This document shows, piece after piece, positions 1 through 4,630 of a stretch of 9,689 nt of DNA (the stretch's first letter is position 1; each line of letters opens with the position of its first letter). Source of the stretch: an uncultured Sphingobacteriia bacterium. Lineage in GTDB: Bacteria > Bacteroidota > Bacteroidia > Chitinophagales > Chitinophagaceae. The stretch is from contig CAMFKK010000057.1 in assembly GCA_945957225.1 (NCBI GenBank), forward strand, positions 1 to 9,689, read 5' to 3'. Made by a program: the position numbers and the translations under genes. The notes beneath the pieces are model-generated. The model did not search any database. It was not told where the DNA came from and worked only from the letters and a program-made list of their open reading frames with translations.

Positions 1-47
1 CTACACTCGACTAGTCGTCGGCAGCGTCAGATGTGTATAAGAGACAG
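1..47 (+). other. Illumina/Nextera adapter sequence (library artefact)
   Basis: Bases 15-47 match the Nextera Read 1 transposase adapter. It starts TCGTCGGCAGCGTC and ends with the 19-bp Tn5 mosaic end (29-47, ending GAGACAG). Bases 1-6 (CTACAC) match the end of the P5 primer. Bases 7-14 (TCGACTAG) match what I remember as the i5 index S513. The order P5 tail - index - adapter - mosaic end is exactly that of a library molecule, so this is untrimmed read sequence at a contig end. Real DNA starts at 48. Confidence 0.97.
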
Positions 48-178
48 GGATAAAGCACTTTATTTGTAAACGCTATGCGCACGTAGGCTTTGCCTTTATA
101 TCTGTGATATTTTACCAGTTCGGCTGGTTCAAATTGTTCGCTGTATATCAGTTTTCTATTTTGGAAGTACTTTTTCAT
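48..178 (-). CDS. Partial phage protein, truncated at the contig edge
   Basis: An ATG at 178 opens a frame (MKKYFQNRKLIYSEQFEPAE...) that runs 43 codons without a stop into the adapter junction at 47/48, so the C-terminus is missing. The start overlaps the stop of the upstream gene as ATGA, a typical translational-coupling arrangement, which supports it being real and co-transcribed. The visible part is basic and Tyr-rich, and I do not recognise a family. Residues beyond the junction in this frame would be adapter-encoded and must be ignored. Confidence 0.6.
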
Positions 179-366
179 TTCTTTTTGAGTTTATGAGATT
201 TGTATAATTGGTTTAGGGTCATACTTGTCATATGCCATCCGGAACATTGGTGACAATAATACATTCGCTGAATTTTCTTGTCATTCATTCCAACTGATTT
301 ATTTCGGACAGCATACAACAATCTATTAGCCTGATCTTTGCTCATTACTTTTTTACCGCATGACAT
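175..366 (-). CDS. Small CxxC / WH-motif protein, putative zinc-binding
   Basis: A 63-residue basic protein. Near residues 36-47 it has YYCHQCSGWHMTS: a CxxC pair followed by Trp-His. Cys3 near the N-terminus (MSCGKK) could add a ligand. Small phage proteins with a C-x2-C-x-x-WH-x-TS segment are common and are usually left as hypothetical or zinc-ribbon-like; I recognise the pattern, not a function. The gene starts two bases after the stop of the ATPase gene and its stop overlaps the next start (ATGA), so it sits inside a tightly packed operon. A nucleic-acid-binding role is only an inference from the Cys/His pattern and the basic tail (KSHKLKKK). Confidence 0.7.
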   Translation of the reverse strand: MSCGKKVMSKDQANRLLYAVRNKSVGMNDKKIQRMYYCHQCSGWHMTSMTLNQLYKSHKLKKK

Positions 367-368
367 GG

Positions 369-1010
369 CTACTTATTTTTGATTTTGTTGAATTGTTTCA
401 GGCCCCATTTCTTTTTGGCTCCTTCTTCCCAAACCACATAGTTTTTATTGCCGCCATATCTGCTTACCACAAATGCCATGTATTTGTCAACAAATACTTT
501 GATTCCGGCATCGTACCTGATCTTGTCAGCAGTTTTCCCATCTGGGCTTTTACCCTTGGCGTGACTGATAAAAATGAAGGTCTTTTTGGGGAACATCTCT
601 TTCAGGTTCTTATAGTCCTGATAAGTGATGTGGAAGTACTGAATGGAGTCAATAATTATTACCCTTGGGCTTTTTTTGCGCTTTAGGTATTCAACTAGTG
701 TATGGTAAGTAGTCTCATGGTTGGCCCATTTGAGCTTTCCAGATAAGGACTGGAGATCATGTCGGTTAATCAAGTTCTGTGTGGTCAAGCTGTGTCCTTC
801 TTCCAGTGCTACATAAAGGGTGCTGTACTTTTCTGAAAGGAATTTGACAAACTTGTAGACAAAATTGGACTTACCGGAGCCGCTTGACCCCCAAATGATC
901 ATAACAAACACTTCCTCTAGGTTGCCGAGGCTTTCCTGCCACTCCAATGGCAGATTCTGTACCATTTTGAACTTTTTCTGGAGTAATTGCTTTACGCCTA
1001 CTATTTTCAT
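369..1010 (-). CDS. RecA-like P-loop ATPase of a phage early region
   Basis: 213 residues. Walker A is GSSGSGKS at residues 41-48, preceded by the hydrophobic strand VFVMIIW. Walker B is VIIIDS at 117-122 with D121. A sensor-like strand IFISHAKG lies at 146-153. The spacing and the short N-terminal extension suit a RecA/RadA/DnaB-type ATPase core rather than an AAA+ protein with a lid domain. The C-terminus has the segment KVFVDKYMAFVVSRYGG, which I recall from phage ATPases of Bacteroidota, then a basic tail. It is the first gene after a 156-bp spacer and is followed two bases later by the CxxC/WH protein, so it probably heads a second transcriptional block. Its substrate is unknown: DNA remodelling is likely from the fold, and a packaging or recombination role cannot be separated by eye. 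The ATG at 1010 is the only good start. Confidence 0.8.
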   Translation of the reverse strand: MKIVGVKQLLQKKFKMVQNLPLEWQESLGNLEEVFVMIIWGSSGSGKSNFVYKFVKFLSEKYSTLYVALEEGHSLTTQNLINRHDLQSLSGKLKWANHETTYHTLVEYLKRKKSPRVIIIDSIQYFHITYQDYKNLKEMFPKKTFIFISHAKGKSPDGKTADKIRYDAGIKVFVDKYMAFVVSRYGGNKNYVVWEEGAKKKWGLKQFNKIKNK

Positions 1011-1166
1011 GTAAATCGCTTGAAATCTTTATTGGTGGCTTGATTCCGAGGAAAAACCCTAAAAAGCGTTCCCGCTTCTAAATGGGTTATTTTCCCCGAA
1101 ACCCGCACCGTTATTGAATGATTAGGAGATTGTATTGCCAAAAAATGGGCAAAAGTGGGTGGTTTA
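1011..1166. other. Intergenic spacer between HD gene and ATPase gene
   Basis: 156 bp with no ATG-initiated reading frame on the minus strand. It contains a short hairpin (AAGCG at 1064-1068, CGCTT at 1073-1077), an AACCCTAA motif at 1055-1062 and GAAACCCGCAC at 1098-1108. The last two motifs also occur between the repressor stop and the presumed phage end (AACCCTAA at 7745-7752 and 7756-7763; GAAACCCGCAC at 7806-7816). I see no clear TTTG/TAnnTTTG promoter. The spacer likely separates two transcription units. Confidence 0.5.
1056..1077 (-). terminator. Weak intrinsic-terminator-like hairpin
   Basis: Read on the minus strand, AAGCG - GGAA - CGCTT forms a 5-bp stem with a tetraloop, followed by TTT, then AGGGTTTTT. 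It lies downstream of the HD gene and upstream of the ATPase gene, in the right direction to end the early operon. The stem is short, so terminator function is uncertain. Confidence 0.3.
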
Positions 1167-1772
1167 TTATGCTAATTCTGGTGCTTTTCTGGTCTTATAT
1201 TCTTCATGAAATGCACACAAAAACAGCAGTTTTGCAGCCATTGAGTCCCAAGCCCATGACTCACCAATGGTTAAATCTTCGCCAACCATAGCCAATAATC
1301 TAGCAGGGTTGTTCATGACCAGTGCCTCATGCTCTAGTTCCAGAGCTAATAAATCGGCTTTTTTAATGGCTGCTTTGGTCTCGTTACTGGTATCAAGGCC
1401 AAATTTTTGAGCTATTACATTCTCAAAATTGCACTCAAGGTTCTTGTAAACACCACCTAAAAGGTGCTTAAGTGGACTTATAACATCACCCAAATAGGCT
1501 TCAGAAGCATCATGAAGTAGGGCTTCCAGTTTGATTTTTGGGTCATTTACTAGAAGGGAAACCAAAATTGAATGTTGCGCAACCGAGAAAAAGCAGCTGG
1601 AGTGGCCTCCAAAACGGCAGATTCTACTTAATACGGTGGCAATGTCTTCCATGTCAATTTGGTCTTCGGCAGGGTTGATAATTTCAATCACTTTACCGGA
1701 ATAGGTGTTGAACTTTCCAAGTTTACTTTCTGAAACCGGAATGATGGTTTTTTTGGTGGTTGGTAGATACAT
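1167..1772 (-). CDS. HD-domain phosphohydrolase (YfbR/5'-nucleotidase-like)
   Basis: 201 residues with the signature of a small HD-superfamily phosphohydrolase. R53 and the SVAQHS segment contain the first metal histidine (H67). The HD pair is in LEALLHDASEAYLGDV (H87-D88, with E91). A distal aspartate D140 lies in KKADLLALELE. The following ISPLKHLL is typical of phage and YfbR/YedJ-like members, many of which hydrolyse (deoxy)nucleoside monophosphates. Fold and metal site are read from sequence; the substrate is inferred and could be a nucleotide or a signalling nucleotide. It ends in two consecutive stop codons (TAA TAA). It is preceded by a hairpin and by the same TTAACCACTAAA leader found before MuB. 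A role in dNTP balance during replicative transposition, or in countering a nucleotide-based defence, is speculative. Confidence 0.85.
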   Translation of the reverse strand: MYLPTTKKTIIPVSESKLGKFNTYSGKVIEIINPAEDQIDMEDIATVLSRICRFGGHSSCFFSVAQHSILVSLLVNDPKIKLEALLHDASEAYLGDVISPLKHLLGGVYKNLECNFENVIAQKFGLDTSNETKAAIKKADLLALELEHEALVMNNPARLLAMVGEDLTIGESWAWDSMAAKLLFLCAFHEEYKTRKAPELA

Positions 1773-1785
1773 TTTGGTGGTGGTT

Positions 1786-1797
1786 TTTAGTGGTTAA
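1786..1797 (-). promoter_or_regulatory. Leader element TTAACCACTAAA upstream of HD gene
   Basis: On the minus strand TTAACCACTAAA ends 13 nt before the HD start codon and is followed by an AACCACCACCAAA stretch. The same 12-mer ends 10 nt before the MuB start (4566-4577), and both copies lie downstream of a hairpin. No SD-like sequence is present, so this may be the ribosome-loading leader or a protein-binding site. Confidence 0.45.
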
Positions 1798-1837
1798 AAA
1801 TGCCTCCAGTGCAGTGGTGTATACCGAACACCGGAGG
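1796..1837 (-). terminator. Hairpin between Gam and HD genes, partial terminator or attenuator
   Basis: On the plus strand CCTCCAGTG (1803-1811) pairs with CACCGGAGG (1829-1837): nine positions with one mismatch and a 17-nt loop that can form a small internal GGT/ACC pair. In minus-strand transcription the stem is followed after three bases by TTTTT (1796-1800). That is the layout of an intrinsic terminator or attenuator after gam, but the T run is only five long, so readthrough into the HD gene is plausible. Confidence 0.5.
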
Positions 1838-1865
1838 ACTTGTTATTTACTAACTGGGGGGTGGT

Positions 1866-2384
1866 TTAAGAGGGTTGTAGCTCTTCTTTCTTGGCTTCTA
1901 CATAAAAGCTCTCTTCCTGAACAACATCAATATAGAGGGCGCTTTTATAGGCATCAAAGCCGTCTTCTTTACTTAGTGCAATGATGCTGTCTTTGTCAAG
2001 CTCTACTTTGGTACGAACCAAATTGGGGAACAACTTTACCGCTAGATCAGCAACTGCATCCCAACTGAATCCTTTGTGCTTGGTAACTTTTGGTGTACCT
2101 GTGCGGTATCCAATTGTAGTGTGCAGCAGCTCCATGCTTTTCTTTTTACCCCAAGTTTCTTTTTGCTCTTCAGCAAATGCCTGGAGAACTTTCTGTGGTT
2201 CATCAAGGGAATCTTGCAACTCAGTAATATCATCCTGATACTTGCTTTTCACCTTATTGATTTCCTCATTCATTTTAGCTTGCAACTTGTCCAACTTGGT
2301 GGCATTGGTTGCAAATGTTTCGCTGGCTTCTTGCGCCTGCTCTAGGGTGACATTACTGATCACCTTGGTCTTAATCCTTGTCAT
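1866..2384 (-). CDS. gam: Mu Gam-like host-nuclease inhibitor
   Basis: 172 residues. Residues 14-78 form a long acidic/basic helical segment of coiled-coil character (LDKLQAKMNEEINKVKSKYQ). A beta-rich part follows (LLHTTIGYRTGTPKV), then LFPNLVRTKVELDKDSI near residues 118-134. The same order occurs in Mu Gam, whose C-terminal half reads FIRTKQEINKEAI. Gam binds linear double-stranded DNA ends as a Ku-like dimer and protects them from exonucleases such as RecBCD. Its place in the early operon a few genes after MuB matches Mu. The start at 2384 follows AAAAAGGAAGC, one of the few SD-like sites here, and overlaps the end of the 56-codon upstream gene by 14 bp. Confidence 0.85.
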   Translation of the reverse strand: MTRIKTKVISNVTLEQAQEASETFATNATKLDKLQAKMNEEINKVKSKYQDDITELQDSLDEPQKVLQAFAEEQKETWGKKKSMELLHTTIGYRTGTPKVTKHKGFSWDAVADLAVKLFPNLVRTKVELDKDSIIALSKEDGFDAYKSALYIDVVQEESFYVEAKKEELQPS

Positions 2385-2541
2385 GCTTCCTTTTTGTTTT
2401 GAGATTTAAAATTTGGTTTACTTGTCTATGGTACTTTCCTCTGTTGAATTCTGGAGTTTGATCAACCACATAAATTCCAATTCCTAATATGGTTCCCCAT
2501 CCAACGGCAAAGACTAGTGCAATCATTTGTATTACTGTCAT
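2371..2541 (-). CDS. Small single-pass membrane protein
   Basis: A 56-residue gene. The N-terminus is one hydrophobic segment, roughly residues 4-26 (IQMIALVFAVGWGTILGI and on to YVV). It is followed by DQTPEFNRGKYHRQ and a strongly basic tail (KTKRKHDKD). That is the pattern of one membrane helix with a positively charged cytoplasmic end. It starts two bases after the stop of the upstream gene and its end overlaps the gam start by 14 bp, filling what would otherwise be a 159-bp gap in a gapless operon. I do not recognise a family. Position among early genes suggests a modulator of host membrane functions, or a superinfection or holin-like accessory; none of these is demonstrated. Confidence 0.65.
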   Translation of the reverse strand: MTVIQMIALVFAVGWGTILGIGIYVVDQTPEFNRGKYHRQVNQILNLKTKRKHDKD

Positions 2542-2543
2542 GG

Positions 2544-2834
2544 CTAATTGTATTGCTGGGCTACTTCATTGCTTATTGAATGCAATTTGTTTCCCAAGTA
2601 AGTAACTGGTTCATTGATATAATCGGTGTACAGGATGCGAAGAGCTATGGCTTGCGCAGGTGAAAAACTGACCTTATAATCAGGTTGCCACTTGCCCAAC
2701 TTGTCATAAAGACGGTCTTTTATTTCTGCAAGCAGCGATGCCCAAATTTTATCATCATCAGAATGAAAACCTGAAGGGTGAGTTAGTATTTGCTCAATGC
2801 AAACTTTAAGGCACTCAACAAATTCACGCTTCAT
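2544..2834 (-). CDS. Hypothetical phage early protein
   Basis: 96 residues from the ATG at 2834 (MKREFVECLKVCIEQILTHP). The frame is also open from an ATG at 2867, but that start adds MSQLSSKYKCT and overlaps the upstream gene by 20 bp, whereas 2834 leaves a 13-bp gap. I prefer 2834 without certainty. The protein is helical-looking and moderately acidic, with a Trp-containing middle (DDDKIWASLLAEIKDRLYDK) and no motif I can name. It lies between the DnaA domain IV-like gene and the small membrane protein in the same operon. Confidence 0.65.
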   Translation of the reverse strand: MKREFVECLKVCIEQILTHPSGFHSDDDKIWASLLAEIKDRLYDKLGKWQPDYKVSFSPAQAIALRILYTDYINEPVTYLGNKLHSISNEVAQQYN

Positions 2835-2847
2835 GGTGCACTTATAT

Positions 2848-3279
2848 TTACTGCTCAGCTGTGACATTGAAATACTGTTTTACTGGTTCGTATAATTTCA
2901 GGAATCGACTGTCCTGAGTTTCTAATAAATCATAGCCTGACTTAATGCCCTTCATGACAGTAGTATGATCTTCAATATTGGTATGGAATCCAAGAATGAC
3001 ATATGAGGCTTTAGGATATTGAATTTTAGCAGCCATCCACAGTAATTTTTTATAGGTTGGAATTTCTCCTTCCCTAGATTTATCACTTACATATTCAAGT
3101 GTTACACCCCAATCCTTACACATCTGTAAATACAATTCTTTAATCTTATCTTCTACAGTACCAACATAAATTCTCGGCATTAACAAGCACTGTACACCTG
3201 TTCTCTCATAAATGCTATCCTGAGCTTTTTTAATCTCATCATGAATAGTGTACATATGCTTTTTTATAACAGGATTCAT
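2848..3279 (-). CDS. Protein with DnaA domain IV-like HTH signature
   Basis: 143 residues. Residues 67-118 resemble the C-terminal DNA-binding domain of the replication initiator DnaA. KSREGEIPTYKKLLWMAAKI corresponds to the KSR...AR...A..LA helix region. LGFHTNIEDHTTV at 96-108 has the spacing of the DnaA signature IGxxFGGRDHTTV, with the DHTTV core identical, and is followed by KGIKSGYDLLE. There is no AAA+ domain: the N-terminal 60 residues (IKKAQDSIYERTGVQ...) are short and helical. It is therefore probably a stand-alone HTH DNA-binding protein. Its start overlaps the upstream stop (ATGA) and has a perfect AAGGAGG four bases ahead. Role unknown; regulation of early transcription or of host DnaA-box sites are options. 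Confidence 0.75.
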   Translation of the reverse strand: MNPVIKKHMYTIHDEIKKAQDSIYERTGVQCLLMPRIYVGTVEDKIKELYLQMCKDWGVTLEYVSDKSREGEIPTYKKLLWMAAKIQYPKASYVILGFHTNIEDHTTVMKGIKSGYDLLETQDSRFLKLYEPVKQYFNVTAEQ

Positions 3280-3677
3280 GCTACCTCCTTTTTAATTAGT
3301 TGTCCAATCATACTCTTGTAGGCATTGCCCAGGATAATGCTGTTTGGGGTAATTTCTAGTGATAGAATTACGGCATCGTGATAGTGCATATAGATCAGTC
3401 GCTTATTGCCAATATTCAAATCGCTCAGCTCCTTTTCAGAATCAAGCATAAAAGCAAAATCACGGTTATGCCATTGGTTTTTCCACCAGTTCCAAAACAG
3501 CTTATGGTTAAGCAGCTCGTCAATGCCTTGCGGGTCATTGGGAATGTAGGCCTGTAAATACTGGCATCCGGTCTTGTACTGGAATTCAGCATACTCCAAT
3601 TCAGTCCATTCAAGTAGGCGGCAGATTTCGCTCTTTAAAAGGGATGCACCTTGCCTACGTTCTTGTACATGTGTCAT
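3276..3677 (-). CDS. Trp/aromatic-rich hypothetical early protein
   Basis: 133 residues. The start overlaps the MuB stop as TAATG and the end overlaps the next start as ATGA, so it is translationally coupled on both sides. The N-terminal half contains LLEWTELEYAEFQYKTGCQY and the middle FWNWWKNQWHNRDFAF, an unusual concentration of Trp and other aromatics. The C-terminal half (LIYMHYHDAVILSLEITP) looks like alternating beta strands. I do not recognise a named family, though it resembles hypothetical proteins I associate with Bacteroidota mobile elements. Its place directly after MuB suggests a role in transposition or target handling, as inference only. Confidence 0.7.
   Translation of the reverse strand: MTHVQERRQGASLLKSEICRLLEWTELEYAEFQYKTGCQYLQAYIPNDPQGIDELLNHKLFWNWWKNQWHNRDFAFMLDSEKELSDLNIGNKRLIYMHYHDAVILSLEITPNSIILGNAYKSMIGQLIKKEVA
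3284..3290 (-). promoter_or_regulatory. Perfect Shine-Dalgarno site for the DnaA-like gene
   Basis: On the minus strand AAGGAGG lies four bases before the ATG at 3279, inside the last codons of the upstream gene (KKEVA). Strong SD sites are rare in Bacteroidota and only the gam start (AAGGAAG) has anything comparable here. It fixes the start codon and suggests high or independent translation. Confidence 0.7.
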
Positions 3678-4555
3678 TAGCTGGATTTTTTGAGTTTGGT
3701 TAGGGTTTCTTTTGCAACCTTCTTGATGTAGTTGCGGTCAATCCTACGCAGGTCTCCACCGTATTCATTGTATATGCGGTTGATCTCTTCTTCCTCGGTA
3801 ATACCATTGGATTGGCATAGTTGAACAACCTCATGCTTATTGGTTCCGTGTAGCTGGATGAACCTGCTACCTATACGGCTCTTGATCTCTTGAAAACCTT
3901 TCTTATTACGGTTGATGCCTTTGTCAATTCTGCCAACAATAACATCAGTTGAGGTCCAAACAAATCCACAGATACCATGCAACTTATTGTACAGGGTAAT
4001 GAAGAAGTAAAGCACTTCATCACGTAGTTTATCTACCTCATCTAAGATGATCATTGGCTTGTCTTGCTTGCGCAGCTGTGCAACTACTTCATTCATCAAC
4101 TCGTAAATGTTCATGCCTGCTGAATTGCGGCCCATTGCCTGAAGTAGCTCAACCAAGAAGTACTTTTTATTCCAGTATTCAGCACACTCTAAGTAGTAAA
4201 CGTTCCTTGATTTCATGCTCTCTGCGTACCATTTACCTGCGTAGGTTTTACCGCTTCCGGCAGGTCCTACAAGTGAGAATGTTTCACCATGCTCTTTAGC
4301 AATGCTCAGGTAAAGGATTACAGTGCTGAAATCCTGTGTTTCTACCAACTTGCTTTTCCGCTCATTCCAACCAATCTGTTTTCCTACAGTGCGCCACATG
4401 GAATCACTGATACTATTCCATTTGTTGGTTAAAATTTGGATGCCTGTGGCTTCACTTACTGCAGTCAATAATGCTAGAGCTTGTCTTTGACTGTCATACC
4501 CTTTTACATACTCGCTGAGCATTAGGGTGATTTCTTTTTTCTGTTCGAGGTTCAT
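3677..4555 (-). CDS. MuB-type AAA+ ATPase, transposition target selector
   Basis: 292 residues. Walker A is GPAGSGKT at 97-104. Walker B is MIILDEVDKL at 168-177 (D172, E173). A sensor-1-like TSTD follows at 201-204 and a sensor-2-like GDLRRIDR at 267-274. The N-terminal ~70 residues (LLTAVSEATGIQIL... to IGWNERKSK) look like the small helical/HTH appendage of MuB and related AAA_22-type transposition ATPases. MuB forms ATP-dependent filaments on target DNA, delivers target to the MuA transpososome and gives target immunity. It immediately follows the transposase gene in the same direction, as in Mu. Length is close to Mu MuB (312 residues). The start at 4555 is preceded by AACCACAAATGT with no SD. 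Confidence 0.9.
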   Translation of the reverse strand: MNLEQKKEITLMLSEYVKGYDSQRQALALLTAVSEATGIQILTNKWNSISDSMWRTVGKQIGWNERKSKLVETQDFSTVILYLSIAKEHGETFSLVGPAGSGKTYAGKWYAESMKSRNVYYLECAEYWNKKYFLVELLQAMGRNSAGMNIYELMNEVVAQLRKQDKPMIILDEVDKLRDEVLYFFITLYNKLHGICGFVWTSTDVIVGRIDKGINRNKKGFQEIKSRIGSRFIQLHGTNKHEVVQLCQSNGITEEEEINRIYNEYGGDLRRIDRNYIKKVAKETLTKLKKSS

Positions 4556-4591
4556 ACATTTGTGGTTTAGTGGTTAATTACATTTGTGGTT
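4556..4591 (-). promoter_or_regulatory. MuB leader with direct repeats and TTAACCACTAAA element
   Basis: On the plus strand the 12-mer ACATTTGTGGTT occurs at 4556-4567 and 4580-4591, 24 bp apart, with a degenerate third copy ACATTTGGTT at 4631-4640 in the end of the transposase gene. Between them TTTAGTGGTTAA (4566-4577) is identical to the element before the HD gene. All are read as TTAACCAC... leaders on the minus strand. Function unknown: ribosome loading or a regulator site. Confidence 0.45.
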
Positions 4592-4596
4592 AACTA

Positions 4597-4630
4597 GCCT
4601 CAGCGGGTGGTGCCGCTGGGGCATTTTTTT
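4597..4630 (+). terminator. GC-rich hairpin with T-tract, oriented against the operon
   Basis: GCCTCAGCGG (4597-4606) pairs with CCGCTGGGGC (4613-4622): ten positions with one G-T wobble and a 6-nt loop. It is followed by A and seven T (4624-4630), a classic intrinsic terminator when read on the plus strand. The flanking genes are on the minus strand, where no T run follows the stem. It could stop antisense transcripts entering the transposase gene, and in the sense direction act as an mRNA-stability or attenuation structure between MuA and MuB. Confidence 0.6.

Noticed and set aside
360..686. 108-codon plus-strand frame opposite the ATPase gene
   Set aside because: Antisense to a gene with clear Walker motifs; hydrophobic shadow of the complementary codons.
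1007..1108. GTG-initiated 33-codon frame on the minus strand ending in TGA that overlaps the ATPase ATG
   Set aside because: No ATG, no ribosome-site signal, and it runs through the hairpin and shared-motif region. Better explained as a regulatory spacer.
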